This document shows, one piece after another, positions 16,537 to 26,242 of a stretch of DNA of 64,000 bases. The DNA is taken from the NCBI RefSeq assembly GCF_030758415.1, contig NZ_CP132334.1, forward strand, positions 992,001 through 1,056,000, given 5' to 3'. Numbering within the stretch: position 1 is the first letter of the stretch; the number at the start of each line of letters is the position of its first letter. The DNA comes from Parvularcula sp. IMCC14364 (GTDB lineage: Bacteria; Pseudomonadota; Alphaproteobacteria; Caulobacterales; Parvularculaceae). The position numbers and the translations under genes were made by a program. A model generated the notes under the pieces. It was given only the letters and a program-made list of their open reading frames with translations, did no database searches and was not told where the DNA came from.

Positions 16537-19350
16537 ATGACAGAGACTCAAGAAGCATTGTCAAGCGACTTGGCTGTATCACTGCGCAAGAGACTGGCAG
16601 AGCTGCGGGATTTTATTTCGGTAGACCCGCTATCAAATCCGGTACGTCAGCTCGCGCATGAGCTTTCCTGTCAGCTGGAAAACCAGGAGCTAAATGAAAC
16701 GGATTTGTCGACACTTATCAAATTGTTCAGTGACAATGCTTTCAGGGACAGGGCAAAGACGCTGCAGCGGTATGTCGAATTGAAAGAAGGCGAAGATCCG
16801 CAAGCTCGACTGAAGAGAGCGATTTTGAAACCTGCTGTTTCGAACAGTTTTGCGGCATTTTCCCGCTATTGGGAAGAGACGAAAGATGTTGTGGTCTTCA
16901 CAGGTCACCCAACATTTATTTTGTCAAAGCGACAACGGGAATGGCTGATCAATGGTGCCACAGGGCAGGGAGCAACCCTTGATGATGTAGAGCATTACCC
17001 TGACAGCCCGATCACGCTAGCAGCTGAACATGCTGCCGTTCTGGAGGCCATGGGACAGGCATCTCAAGCTATAAGTTTGTTGCATACGGACATTATAGAT
17101 ATTGCCCGCAAAGAGTTTCCAGATGACTGGCGCAGTTTGCGCCCGGCCCCAGTGCATCTTTCTACCTGGGTTGGCTATGACATGGATGGGCGCACAGATA
17201 TCGGTTGGCAGGATGTTATCAGACACCGGTTGGAAGAGAAAAACCAGAGGCTGCAGATATATCAGGAGAGATTGGGCCAAATTGGCCAGCTTGATTCTTC
17301 GTCTCAACTCAAAGAAGCACTGTGCGAACTTGAGGAGATGCAATCTCATACCCGTGAGGTGTTGGCATATTTCGACAAAAGACCAGAAACTATCAGTGCC
17401 ATATCTGATGCCGCCAATAGCCTGACGGCAGCTGGGGGAAAATACGCCACTCTCGATAAAGTCCGTACAGGCCTTGAATATGTGGCAAGAAATGGGACAG
17501 ACCAAGCAGCACGCGAAGCGATTGCGCTGCTTTCTGATATGAACGTGTTTAATCTGGGTATGGGGCATATCCATTTTCGTCTGAATGCCGCCCAGATCAG
17601 GAACGCGGCCCGCCAAGTTTTGAAACTGGACACGGATGAAGACCTCTTCGGGCGTTCTGCTCTAGAAAAGGTTCAGAAACTGATCCGGGATGCGCAATCA
17701 GTTGAGGTCAATTTTGCCTCACTGGCCATCGAAAAATCTGCAGCCTCAAGACTGGTCATTGCGATGGCACAGATACTGAAACATATTGATGCCGAGCAGC
17801 CAATTCGATTGCTGATTGCCGAGTTGGAAAATCCGGTCACAGTGCTCGCGGCGCTCTATCTGACGAAACTGTTTGGCGTTGAGGACAGAATAGATATCTG
17901 TCCGCTGTTTGAAACGCCGCGCGCGCTCGATCGTTCTCGTCGTATTCTGGATGTCCTTTTCAGGCAAGAGGCGTACCGTGAGTATGTTGAGAAGCGTGGC
18001 TGTATCAGTATTCAGGCAGGGTTTTCGGATGCAGGTCGTTTCATGGGGCAAATCCCGGCTGGCCTGGCTATTGAGCGTCTGCAAGGGCATATGGCCGACC
18101 TTATGGACAAGAATGATCTTGGCCATCACAGGGCGATCATTTTCAATACCCACGGTGAGTCAATGGGGCGTGGCAATCATCAGGGCAGTTTCGAAGACAG
18201 GGCGTTATACGCCTTGTCGCCATGGGCACGCGCGCAATTCGCCAAAAGGGGTATTCCGCTTGTGCATGAAAACAGTTTTCAGGGGGGAGACGGATACCTT
18301 CTTTTTGGCAATCGCCAGTTGGCGCTGTCCGTCGTCAGCTCTATTCTGGAGGCGCGTCATTCTGCTGAGTGTGTGCAGAGAAAGCCTGATCCCTTTTATG
18401 AGGATATCAGCACAAGTCTTGATTTTTACCGCACTGTCAAGTCAATGCAGGAAAAGCTGTATGCAGATCAGGCATACCAGACAACAGTGTCTGCTATCGG
18501 GCTTGCTTTCCTGCCCGTAACAGGATCACGGCAGTCAAAGCGACAATCTCTTCAAGACCAGGAAGATATGTCATTGAGACGCATACGGGCCATTCCACAT
18601 AACGCCATTCTTCAACAGATGGGCCTGTTGGCAAATCTGACAGGCGGTATTGGTCAGGCGATATCTGCAGAGCAGGATTATTTTGTCTGGCTTGAGCAAA
18701 ATTCGGACAGGTTCGGACGCTTGATGAGGCTTGTCACCCGAGCGCGCAGTCTGAGCGAGATAAAAATCTTTATCGCTTATATGAAACTGTTTGACGGGTC
18801 GTTCTGGGCGACGCGCCCCTTGTCCCGCAGAGAGCCTCAACTGGGGCAGTCTTGCGCGGTTCTGGCAAGAGAACTTTCAGAGGACAAACGGTATTTTGCA
18901 GCCCTGAAACTGGCTGCGCAGCTACGGTCAGACAGTATTGCGCTGTCAGATCAACTTGAAGCAATGCAACTGCGACAATCGGAAGTTTTCATGCCGGATG
19001 AGTTGGATATTCTGCACGCCATCAGGATTGCCATTCTGCAACATATTTTCCTGCTGGCGGCCAGATTGCCAGACCTTGCGCCATATGCTGGCACAAAGAA
19101 AGAAGATGTTCTGCAGATGGTTTTCCGCCTTCAGACTGATGAAGCAACAGCACTCCTGGAGGAAACATTTCCGCGTGACAGTCTTGCAATGGAAGACTTT
19201 GATATGGCGGAAGTAGCAAATTATCCTGCTGATATGCCGAAACTCAACGATTCAATTCGTGCTGAATTCATCGAGCCACTGCGACGCTACACAAAAATGG
19301 TTCAGCAAATTACGAGCGGCATCAGCAACTTCTATTCTGCCATTGGTTAG
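16537..19350 (+). CDS. divergent phosphoenolpyruvate-carboxylase-like protein
   Basis: This 937-residue protein has the length and overall order of PEP carboxylase, which makes oxaloacetate from PEP and bicarbonate. Matching landmarks are TGHPTF near 122-127 (canonical HPTE), WVGYDMDGR near 211-219 (canonical GGDRDGN), PLFET near 456-460, GFSDAGRFMG near 494-503 (canonical GYSDSxKDxG), and THGESMGRG near 538 (canonical HGRGGxxGRGG). Several active-site positions differ: Glu after HPT is Phe, the Lys of YSDSxKD is replaced, and the first Arg of the GRGG loop is His, while the second GRG Arg and the metal-ligand Glu and Asp seem kept. The C-terminal QNTG motif is not obvious. It may be inactive, regulatory or of altered chemistry. 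It stands alone, flanked by the PL7 remnant and tRNA-Ser. Confidence 0.75.
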   Translation: MTETQEALSSDLAVSLRKRLAELRDFISVDPLSNPVRQLAHELSCQLENQELNETDLSTLIKLFSDNAFRDRAKTLQRYVELKEGEDPQARLKRAILKPAVSNSFAAFSRYWEETKDVVVFTGHPTFILSKRQREWLINGATGQGATLDDVEHYPDSPITLAAEHAAVLEAMGQASQAISLLHTDIIDIARKEFPDDWRSLRPAPVHLSTWVGYDMDGRTDIGWQDVIRHRLEEKNQRLQIYQERLGQIGQLDSSSQLKEALCELEEMQSHTREVLAYFDKRPETISAISDAANSLTAAGGKYATLDKVRTGLEYVARNGTDQAAREAIALLSDMNVFNLGMGHIHFRLNAAQIRNAARQVLKLDTDEDLFGRSALEKVQKLIRDAQSVEVNFASLAIEKSAASRLVIAMAQILKHIDAEQPIRLLIAELENPVTVLAALYLTKLFGVEDRIDICPLFETPRALDRSRRILDVLFRQEAYREYVEKRGCISIQAGFSDAGRFMGQIPAGLAIERLQGHMADLMDKNDLGHHRAIIFNTHGESMGRGNHQGSFEDRALYALSPWARAQFAKRGIPLVHENSFQGGDGYLLFGNRQLALSVVSSILEARHSAECVQRKPDPFYEDISTSLDFYRTVKSMQEKLYADQAYQTTVSAIGLAFLPVTGSRQSKRQSLQDQEDMSLRRIRAIPHNAILQQMGLLANLTGGIGQAISAEQDYFVWLEQNSDRFGRLMRLVTRARSLSEIKIFIAYMKLFDGSFWATRPLSRREPQLGQSCAVLARELSEDKRYFAALKLAAQLRSDSIALSDQLEAMQLRQSEVFMPDELDILHAIRIAILQHIFLLAARLPDLAPYAGTKKEDVLQMVFRLQTDEATALLEETFPRDSLAMEDFDMAEVANYPADMPKLNDSIRAEFIEPLRRYTKMVQQITSGISNFYSAIG

Positions 19351-19698
19351 GTTCAGGACCTATTAATCTTGTGGACTAATGCGAAGGGTGATTCCAGATT
19401 TCACTGGAGACTTTGCAATGAGCTATTTGATTTGGCTTCCCCGGGGCAGACCGAGGGGATGTTCCTAAAGATGTCCGGCAACTGGCGATAAAATGCCGAC
19501 AAACCTTCGACAGATACTTATAGATGCCCGCAGTTTTGGCTAATGGTGTGAACACAAGGGGATCAAAACGTACAGATTTCGTAAAGCAATTTGTGCGCGT
19601 TCTCGTTGGGTTCCGCTTTATTTGGTGGTTTTTTCTGGCCCCATCGGGGCAATCATAATTTGGGATGTTTTCGCTAAAGCGTTGATTTGGTTGGGTTC
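19351..19698. other. 348-base region without a supported gene, downstream of tRNA-Ser
   Basis: This stretch lies between the end of the PEPC-like gene and the 3' end of the tRNA on the opposite strand. A minus-strand open frame (19376-19825) runs through it, but it also crosses the whole tRNA, lacks an RBS and has no recognisable domain, so I do not call it. I looked for a second copy of the tRNA 3' end as an integration scar and saw none. Confidence 0.6.
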
Positions 19699-19790
19699 TG
19701 GCGGAGACGAAGGGATTCGAACCCTCGATACGGTTTAAGCCGCATACTCCCTTAGCAGGGGAGCGCCTTCGACCACTCGGCCACGTCTCC
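19699..19790 (-). tRNA. tRNA-Ser(GCT)
   Basis: The minus strand folds into a 92-base class II tRNA. The acceptor stem GGAGACG pairs with CGTCTCC, the discriminator is G and CCA is encoded. The D-arm is GCCGAGTGGTCGAAGGC, the anticodon loop CTGCTAA gives GCT (serine, AGC/AGU codons), a long variable arm follows, and the T-loop is GGTTCGAATCC. Residue pairing is complete by eye. Confidence 0.96.
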
Positions 19791-19873
19791 ACCGGCGAAA
19801 CTGCCAGATTTCGACAAAGATGCAAGAGCGAACATGCGTTTTGCGAAAAAACTGCCGAATTTATGGCAAGACC

Positions 19874-22282
19874 CTAACAGGGCGTGTCTGAAAGTTCCCG
19901 GTTGTTGAGATCATCGGCTTCGAGATAGACGCTTTGCTCGCCAAGGTCGCAATCATCCAAGCTGTTTTGGCTTGCGCTATCACCGTCCTCTGCAGCGCCA
20001 TCATACAGCTGAGAGCTTGTGGCGGATGGGCCACTCATCAGCTGGTCGATCATCAGCCGGTCTGTGAGCAATCTTGTGTCAGGCGAGGAAGTGTCGGCCG
20101 CAGGTTGGCGCAGCATGTCGTCAGCCGTCATGTCGGCGGCGATCAGGAAAGCAACCGGCTGCGGCATTGATCCGCGGCTGGCTTGCGATGCGGACATCGT
20201 GTTGGCTGCTGGCGTGATGGCGGAGGTCGGCGGCGTGATGCCAATGGCTGTGGTGGTACCGCCACCGCGCACCAGATCGCGTGATAATTGTCCGGTGATG
20301 GGCTGACTGTTAATCCGGGCACGGTAAATCTGAACATTTTCCATCACCCGCTGCACGTAATTCCGGGTTTCGCCAAAAGGGATCAGCTCGACCCAGTCCA
20401 CTGGATCAACATCTGGCTGTCTCGGATCGCCATATGTCTCAACCCACTGGTCAACGCGGTGGGGGCCTGCATTATACCCTGCCAGTGTCATGATATAGGA
20501 ACCGTCAAAACGCGCCTGCAGGTGCTTCAAATGTGCTGAACCAATAATCATGTTGTAGGATGGATCATCAAGCAGACGCGAGCGATAATAAGGCAGTCCT
20601 TCCTTGCGCGCGGTAATCTGCGCCGTGGAGGCCAGTAATTGCATAATGCCACGCGCTTTGGCCGAGGAGAATGCCTGCGGATTGAACTCGCTTTCCTGTC
20701 GTGACAGGCCGAGGATAAGAGCATGTTCTGCGAAGGCTTTTGCTTCGTCTGGAACGGCGATGAGGGGGTAAGAGACACTTGGCGCATCGGCGTTGCGCCG
20801 CACGGCAACTTTGCCGGCGCGTACGGAGAGGAAGACCATTCCCTGTTCAGTCATGAACTCTTCGTAGGCGGCGTATTCTTCAGGTGTCTGTAACTGGTCA
20901 TCAAGTTGCCGGGCAAAAATAATAAACTCCCGGTCGCGATCCAGCTCTGCCAGAACGCGCATGGCATAGACGACAGGCCGGGCATCGAAAACAACTTTTG
21001 CATCCTCTGTCAGTGTCGTGACGGGGGGAAACCCTGGCGGTGCTATCGAGCCCTGAACTTTTTCCCAGGCAAGCTGGCCGTAATATGTCAGGGGATATTT
21101 TGCAGCGACCTGATAATGCAGGTTTGCCCGTGTTGTATCACCGGCAGCCTCGAAGGTGCGGCCCAACCAGTATTGTGCGCGGGCCAGGCTGATCGGGGCT
21201 GTTACACCGGCGTTGAGATAGGCGAAATGTGGGCGGGCGCGTTCAGGATCATTGAGGAACCGCAAAGCGATCCAGCCTGCTTCAAATTCGGCGGCGGCAA
21301 AGTTGGCACCTTCAATCAGGCCGGTGTAAGCCGTCATGGCATAGGCATCTTCATAAAATCCGTTTTTCAGTGCCCAGCGCGCCAACAGCCGCTTTTCTGT
21401 CCACCAGCGCGCGCGGTTGCGGATTTCCTTTTCGGCAAAAGGTGCCTGACGGGCGTAACTGATCGCGGTCAGTTCCTCGCCCTTGCGGCGATAATATCGC
21501 GTTACGGCGTGCAGCACGCCAGAGTCTGTTTTTTCCTCGGGCGTGAGACGATTAAACAGGGATACGGCATTGCCGTCAGCCCGCAACAAGGCGATTCTGG
21601 CTTCTGCCTTGCGTTTTTCACTGGGCGAAAGATAGGGCAGGAGGCGCCGTGTGTTGGTTGCCACAATTTCAAAAAGTTGCCGGTCTGCTTTCCTGGCATG
21701 GTCTTCCGGTCTCAGGTAGTCGCCATAATATCTGGCGATTTCACGCTCATTGGTTGAGCCCCAGTCATGGTCAATCCAGGCATTGCGAAAATGGCTTGTG
21801 GCACGCTCTGTTTCGCCCTTGGCCAACAGCGCTTGCGCCAGCCTTAAATGGCCTGTGCCGGTACGAGGTGTACGGTTGCTGAAAAACGCTATGACGGAAT
21901 CAGGCCGTGCATCTTCCGGAATACTTTTCTCGGCCAGCTGCTGGATATAGCTGATGCTTGGCCAGTCCTTGTGGGCATCAATGAACCTGCCGGCTGACAT
22001 AAAATCAAGATCAGGCGGGTCTTTGCGAAACCAGGCCCACTGCGCGATGCTCTGTGCCACGGTGTCAGAGAGTTGTGACTGCTGACCGCGTGCACGGGAC
22101 CATTGCCGTGCGTCCAGCGCCTCGAAATAGGAGGCCAGCATAGCATAATCTGCCGGGGAGAGATAAACGGGCTCTGGCGCAGCCGGTTTGATACGGGGGA
22201 CTGGCGCAGCCAATGCGCTTGTGCAGAAGCCCAGAATTATCAGCGTGGCCGCTGCTGTAATGCATTTCCTGATTAACGACAT
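19874..22282 (-). CDS. soluble lytic murein transglycosylase (SLT domain)
   Basis: This 802-residue periplasmic enzyme cleaves peptidoglycan glycan strands. The start is placed at MSLIRKCITAAATLIILGFC, a signal peptide ending near ALA-AP; 38 more upstream codons are open but give no signal. Residues about 50-510 form the helical Slt70-type superhelix. The SLT catalytic domain is around residues 545-680, with the catalytic Glu in LGLSRQESEFNPQAFSSAKA, then GIMQLLASTA, AGYNAGPHRV and the closing VELIPFGETRNYVQRV. The last 130 residues are low-complexity Ser/Thr/Asp-rich and unlike the core. It runs divergently from dapA and next to tRNA-Ser. Confidence 0.93.
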   Translation of the reverse strand: MSLIRKCITAAATLIILGFCTSALAAPVPRIKPAAPEPVYLSPADYAMLASYFEALDARQWSRARGQQSQLSDTVAQSIAQWAWFRKDPPDLDFMSAGRFIDAHKDWPSISYIQQLAEKSIPEDARPDSVIAFFSNRTPRTGTGHLRLAQALLAKGETERATSHFRNAWIDHDWGSTNEREIARYYGDYLRPEDHARKADRQLFEIVATNTRRLLPYLSPSEKRKAEARIALLRADGNAVSLFNRLTPEEKTDSGVLHAVTRYYRRKGEELTAISYARQAPFAEKEIRNRARWWTEKRLLARWALKNGFYEDAYAMTAYTGLIEGANFAAAEFEAGWIALRFLNDPERARPHFAYLNAGVTAPISLARAQYWLGRTFEAAGDTTRANLHYQVAAKYPLTYYGQLAWEKVQGSIAPPGFPPVTTLTEDAKVVFDARPVVYAMRVLAELDRDREFIIFARQLDDQLQTPEEYAAYEEFMTEQGMVFLSVRAGKVAVRRNADAPSVSYPLIAVPDEAKAFAEHALILGLSRQESEFNPQAFSSAKARGIMQLLASTAQITARKEGLPYYRSRLLDDPSYNMIIGSAHLKHLQARFDGSYIMTLAGYNAGPHRVDQWVETYGDPRQPDVDPVDWVELIPFGETRNYVQRVMENVQIYRARINSQPITGQLSRDLVRGGGTTTAIGITPPTSAITPAANTMSASQASRGSMPQPVAFLIAADMTADDMLRQPAADTSSPDTRLLTDRLMIDQLMSGPSATSSQLYDGAAEDGDSASQNSLDDCDLGEQSVYLEADDLNNRELSDTPC

Positions 22283-22483
22283 GTACTTCAAGTTACCTGC
22301 TATCCGGCGGTTGTTATGTGATCGTCCTGTGGCAAAAATTTGCATGGAATCCCGCAAGGCATGATAAACACACATCGCAAAATGCAAAAAGGGCAATTAT
22401 CTCCCGATTGCATCGTGATTTTGCCCTATGGCGACCACTTCTTCCGGTAACAAGGTTGGCCGGTTGAAAAACAAGGATAAGAA

Positions 22484-23377
22484 ATGGCTGACAGTATGCA
22501 TGAGCAGTTCACTGGATCAATTACGGCACTCGTAACCCCGTTCCATCAGGGGCATGTTGACGAGGATGCGTTTGTCAAGCTCGTGCACCGCCAGATAGAA
22601 GCAGGAACACACGCTCTTGTCCCTGTGGGGACGACAGGGGAATCGCCAACATTGAGCAGCGAGGAGCATTGTCGTGTTGTCTCTTTGTGTGTCGAAGCTG
22701 CTGCCGGCAGAGTCCCGGTGATTGCAGGAGCGGGTTCTAACAATACTGCAGAGGCAGAATATTACGCGAAAGCCGCCGAGAACGCGGGGGCAGATGCTGT
22801 CCTTTGCGTGACCGGATATTACAACAAACCGTCCCAGGAGGGCCTCTGGCTGCATTTCAGGGCAGTCCACGATGCGACGTCTCTTCCGGTCATTCTCTAC
22901 AACATCCCCGGGCGGACGAATGTTGATATTCAGCTGGCAACGATGAAGCGCCTGTCCGAACTGGAACGGATTATTGGCGTTAAAGATGCCACCGGGGATC
23001 TGGCACGTGTTGCCTTGCAACGGCTTGGCTGCGGCACGGATTTTTTGCAGCTGTCCGGCGAAGATATGACGGCCGTTGGCTATAATGCCATGGGCGGGAA
23101 GGGGTGCATTTCCGTGACAGCTAATGTGGCACCGGATTTATGTGCTAAGATGCAAGCTGCATGCAGGGGCGGGCAGTGGCCGGAAGCACTGGATATTCAG
23201 GACCAACTTGCACCATTGCATGATGCGCTGTTTTCAGATACCAGCCCGGGTCCAGTAAAATATGCACTTTCGAGAATGGGTTTCTGCTCGCCAGAAGCGC
23301 GGCTGCCGATTGCACCAGTTGCAGAAGCAGCCCGCTGCAAGGTCGACAGCGCCCTCGAAAGTCTGAACCTGTTGTGA
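22484..23377 (+). CDS. dapA: 4-hydroxy-tetrahydrodipicolinate synthase
   Basis: This 297-residue cytosolic aldolase condenses pyruvate and aspartate semialdehyde in lysine and diaminopimelate synthesis. The Schiff-base Lys167 is in [10 protein letters not shown], the catalytic Tyr139 in [11 protein letters not shown], and the substrate loop [14 protein letters not shown] is at residues 49-62. [10 protein letters not shown] is also standard. AAGGATAAG precedes the ATG. smpB follows after seven bases, a common alphaproteobacterial pairing. Confidence 0.97.
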   Translation: MADSMHEQFTGSITALVTPFHQGHVDEDAFVKLVHRQIEAGTHALVPVGTTGESPTLSSEEHCRVVSLCVEAAAGRVPVIAGAGSNNTAEAEYYAKAAENAGADAVLCVTGYYNKPSQEGLWLHFRAVHDATSLPVILYNIPGRTNVDIQLATMKRLSELERIIGVKDATGDLARVALQRLGCGTDFLQLSGEDMTAVGYNAMGGKGCISVTANVAPDLCAKMQAACRGGQWPEALDIQDQLAPLHDALFSDTSPGPVKYALSRMGFCSPEARLPIAPVAEAARCKVDSALESLNLL

Positions 23378-23384
23378 TGATCTG

Positions 23385-23870
23385 ATGGTAAAAACAGTCA
23401 GTGCCGGTGGCAAATCTGTGGCCGAAAACCGCAAGGCCCGGCATGAGTATGAAATTGAGGATGAATTTGAAGCCGGGCTGGTTCTGACAGGAACGGAAGT
23501 CAAGTCCCTGCGCACCGGAAAGGCCAATATCGCAGAGAGTTATGCTTCACCCGAGGCTGGCCCTGCGGGCGTGGAGATATGGCTCATCAATGCAAATATT
23601 CCTGAATATCGTCAGGGTAATCGGGAAAACCATGAGCCCAAGCGCAAGCGCAAGCTGTTATTGCACAAGAGAGAAGCCAATCGGCTTATCGGTGCCGTCG
23701 AGCGTAAAGGCTATACTATTGTTCCTTTACGTCTCTATTTCAATGATCGAGGCATGGCGAAACTGAAAATCGGTCTGGGTCGGGGCAAGGCACTGCATGA
23801 CAAGCGCGCAACTGAAAAGAGCCGGGATTGGAACCGTCAGAAGCAGCGGCTGCTGCGTGACAGGGGATAG
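23385..23870 (+). CDS. smpB: SsrA-binding protein (trans-translation)
   Basis: This 161-residue OB-fold RNA-binding protein delivers tmRNA to stalled ribosomes. Motifs seen are [19 protein letters not shown] at the N-terminus, [33 protein letters not shown] and the basic tail ([21 protein letters not shown]) that enters the mRNA channel. It is seven bases downstream of dapA, so it is probably co-transcribed. Its end converges with the uracil-DNA glycosylase gene. The tmRNA gene itself is not in the window. Confidence 0.97.
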   Translation: MVKTVSAGGKSVAENRKARHEYEIEDEFEAGLVLTGTEVKSLRTGKANIAESYASPEAGPAGVEIWLINANIPEYRQGNRENHEPKRKRKLLLHKREANRLIGAVERKGYTIVPLRLYFNDRGMAKLKIGLGRGKALHDKRATEKSRDWNRQKQRLLRDRG

Positions 23871-23899
23871 CAAGGGGTGGGGCTCCGTCAGGGTAAGCT

Positions 23900-24571
23900 C
23901 TACGCACCTATTCTTGACGTTGCCAGCCGGAAAACGTCTTCAAACATTTCTTCGGTAAGACGACCTGTGTTGGTGTTGTATCGCGAGCAATGATAGCTGT
24001 CGATGAGCGTCAGCTTTCTGGCGTCCAGAGAGAGTAAATGTTCCGCACAATGGACAAATTTATATTCTGCACGCCTTAGCCCCAGCGCGCTGAGCGTGTT
24101 TTCATGTGCAATTCGTCCGAGGCAGACAATCACTTTCAAGTTGGGGAGTGAATCAATCCGCGCTTTCAGGAAAGGGCGGCAGTTTTTCATTTCGGCCCCG
24201 ATTGGCTTGTTCTGTGGCGGAACACATCGAACAGCGTTTGTGATCATCGCCCCGTTCAACTCCAGCCCGTCATCCGGCATTGCGGCATAGGTGCCCTGTG
24301 CAAGCCCGAATTTCAGAAGTGTCGCATAGAGAAGGTCGCCAGCCCAGTCGCCTGTGAATGGACGGCCGGTTTTGTTAGCCCCTTGCAGGCCTGGAGCCAG
24401 GCCAACAATAAGCAACTCTGTTTGTGCGCTCCCGCCTGCAGGCGCAAAAGATGGCACAGCGCCGTTAAACCAGTCTGGATATTTCTGCTGATTGTCATCC
24501 CGAAATGCCACCAGTCTGGGGCAAAGGTCACAATCGGGACGCGGCTCGGCGGTGTATTCAGGATCACCCAT
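23900..24571 (-). CDS. uracil-DNA glycosylase, family 5 (UdgB type)
   Basis: This 223-residue base-excision enzyme removes uracil and other deaminated bases from DNA. The family 5 motifs are visible: GLAPGLQGANKTGRPFTGD around residues 57-75 (active site A, with Asn rather than Asp/Glu-type chemistry), and SYHCSRYNTNTGRLT near the C-terminus (active site B). N-terminal Cys residues (CDLCPRL) and CV/CLGRIAH supply likely ligands for the [4Fe-4S] cluster. Its ATG overlaps the stop of the upstream NYN gene by one base (TGATG), so the two are translationally coupled. Confidence 0.92.
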   Translation of the reverse strand: MGDPEYTAEPRPDCDLCPRLVAFRDDNQQKYPDWFNGAVPSFAPAGGSAQTELLIVGLAPGLQGANKTGRPFTGDWAGDLLYATLLKFGLAQGTYAAMPDDGLELNGAMITNAVRCVPPQNKPIGAEMKNCRPFLKARIDSLPNLKVIVCLGRIAHENTLSALGLRRAEYKFVHCAEHLLSLDARKLTLIDSYHCSRYNTNTGRLTEEMFEDVFRLATSRIGA

Positions 24572-25173
24572 CAGTCTGCGAATTCGTCTTCGAAATCATC
24601 ATCATAGCTGGCTTCCTTTCGAGGCGGCGCACCTTTTCTGCCGATCACGTTTTGAATATCTACAAGGTCGATAAAGTGATCCGCCTGCCGCCGAATATCG
24701 TCACCAGCCATTGGCGGCGATGTTTTAACCGTTGAGACGAGGATTACTTTAACCCCTCTGGCCTGAACGGCTTCGATTGCATATCTGAAGTCGCCATTGC
24801 CAGTGAAGATCACTGCAGCATCAAGGGTATCTGACAGCGTCATCAGATCGACAGCAAGCTCAATGTCAGTAGATCCCTTGAAGCGCTTCTTGCCCTGACT
24901 GTCGGTGAACTCGCGCGCGAGTTTCGTGACCATGGTGTAGCCGTTATAGTCAAGCCAATCGACGAGAGGGCGCAGGGGAGAATAGTCCTGATCGCGATCT
25001 TCCTGCATCGCTGTATAATAGTAGGCTCTTATCAGGCGGCTTTCGCTGCGGGTCTTGCTCAGCAGTGTCTTGTAGTCGATATCGAAGCCAAGTGTCCGTG
25101 CGGTCTTGTAAAGATTGGCGCCGTCAATGAAAATTGCGCATTTATCGTCTTCATCCAGTCCAAGCCAGTTCAT
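24571..25173 (-). CDS. NYN-domain (LabA/DUF88) protein, putative RNase
   Basis: This 200-residue cytosolic protein has the NYN fold of PIN-like nucleases. FIDGANLYKTARTLGFDIDY gives the first acidic position near residue 17, KGSTDIELAVDLMTL the second (near 118) and VIFTGNGDFRYAIEAVQARG the third. These Asp residues fit a metal-dependent RNase site. The tail is acidic (DDDFEDEFAD). It is the first gene of a two-gene unit with the uracil-DNA glycosylase. Substrate and role are unknown. Confidence 0.88.
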   Translation of the reverse strand: MNWLGLDEDDKCAIFIDGANLYKTARTLGFDIDYKTLLSKTRSESRLIRAYYYTAMQEDRDQDYSPLRPLVDWLDYNGYTMVTKLAREFTDSQGKKRFKGSTDIELAVDLMTLSDTLDAAVIFTGNGDFRYAIEAVQARGVKVILVSTVKTSPPMAGDDIRRQADHFIDLVDIQNVIGRKGAPPRKEASYDDDFEDEFAD

Positions 25174-25278
25174 GAATGTCTACCTCTTAAATATAAATTC
25201 CAAATATGACTGCCCTTGCGGCAAGCATGACAAATTACAGATGTTCCTGCGTCAAATCAAACCGGGTTGGAGCGCAAC

Positions 25279-25788
25279 ATGATTATCATTGGACTCGGCG
25301 CAAATCTGCAATGGTCTGGACGCCAGCCAGCAGAGAATATCAGCCTGGCGATAAGGGCTGTTGCACGGCTTGGTGTACCCTTCAAAAGCTCAAGCCTTTA
25401 TGAGAGTGAAGCCTGGCCTGACCCGGATGATCCGGTTTACGTCAATGCTGTTATTGCCCTCACGGACACAGGCCTGACACCGGAGGATTTTTTGGTGTCA
25501 CTGCAGACACTCGAGATCACGTTTGGGCGTCAGCGTGACAGCAAGAACAGATATGCCTCGAGATCAATGGATCTTGATCTGCTCGCATTCCATGACGAAA
25601 TCATTGGTTCGGGGGCGACGGAAGAGTTGACGATACCGCATCCGGGCCTTCAGGTGCGTAGTTTTGTGCTCATGCCACTGGTGGAGATCTTGCCTGTTTG
25701 GGTGCATCCGGTTTCCGGGTTGACCACCGAGCAGATGCTTCGACGCATTGATGCTCAGGGCACCAGAATACTTGGGCGTGGGGATTAA
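25279..25788 (+). CDS. folK: 2-amino-4-hydroxy-6-hydroxymethyldihydropteridine pyrophosphokinase
   Basis: This 169-residue cytosolic enzyme makes the pyrophosphate ester of the pterin for folate synthesis. Landmarks are GLGANLQWSGRQPAENI, SSLYESEAWP, FVNAV-type YVNAVIALTD, the RDSKNRYASRSMDLDLL core with ATP- and Mg-binding Asp residues, and TIPHPGLQVRSFVLMPL. I chose the ATG at 25279 over the TTG four codons upstream because GGAG is six bases before it and the family starts at MIIIGLG. It is followed after 75 bases by rpoZ. Confidence 0.95.
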   Translation: MIIIGLGANLQWSGRQPAENISLAIRAVARLGVPFKSSSLYESEAWPDPDDPVYVNAVIALTDTGLTPEDFLVSLQTLEITFGRQRDSKNRYASRSMDLDLLAFHDEIIGSGATEELTIPHPGLQVRSFVLMPLVEILPVWVHPVSGLTTEQMLRRIDAQGTRILGRGD

Positions 25789-25863
25789 ACTTTAGTAACA
25801 TTTGTTGCATATTCCATGCAGGCTCGATAGAAGGCTGTCTGCTTCATTATCAAGGAGATTTTC

Positions 25864-26232
25864 ATGGCACGAGTTACGGTTGAAGATTGCGTAGACAAGG
25901 TAGAGAACCGCTTTAATCTGGTCCTGCTGGCCGCACATCGCGCGCGGACAATTTCTGCCGGTGCGCCCGTCACCGTGGATCGGGATAATGACAAAAACCC
26001 GGTCGTTGCCTTGCGTGAAATAGCCGACGAGACCGTTGAGGTACCAATCATTGAAGATGATCTTGTCACTTCAATGCAGAAACAGCTCGAGATTGATGAG
26101 CCTGAAGACGCAGAAGGTGCAGCAGCAGAGAAAGCTGATTTGCCAGAGCATGACACAGTCAGTGAAGACGACCTTTTACGTGCATTGCAAAATTCCGGGA
26201 TGACCCCGGTACAGCCGGGTAACCGCAGCTGA
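25864..26232 (+). CDS. rpoZ: DNA-directed RNA polymerase omega subunit
   Basis: This 122-residue subunit helps assemble beta-prime into RNA polymerase. The conserved core is [21 protein letters not shown], then [12 protein letters not shown] and [15 protein letters not shown] in the first 65 residues. The remaining acidic, low-complexity tail is typical of alphaproteobacterial omega. AAGGAG precedes the ATG closely. It lies directly before the rsh gene, as in most relatives, and ten bases separate them. Confidence 0.96.
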   Translation: MARVTVEDCVDKVENRFNLVLLAAHRARTISAGAPVTVDRDNDKNPVVALREIADETVEVPIIEDDLVTSMQKQLEIDEPEDAEGAAAEKADLPEHDTVSEDDLLRALQNSGMTPVQPGNRS

Positions 26233-26242
26233 GGTATCATGA

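Noticed and set aside
19699-19790. tRNA-Ser as an integration site
   Set aside because: No repeat of the tRNA 3' end, integrase or mobile gene was found on either side.
19376-19825. 149-codon open frame on the minus strand
   Set aside because: It runs through the whole tRNA-Ser, has no RBS or recognisable domain, and its composition looks like non-coding sequence.
20906-21757. 283-codon open frame opposite the lytic transglycosylase
   Set aside because: The coding strand carries the conserved Slt superhelix here; the opposite frame is rich in Cys and lacks a start signal.
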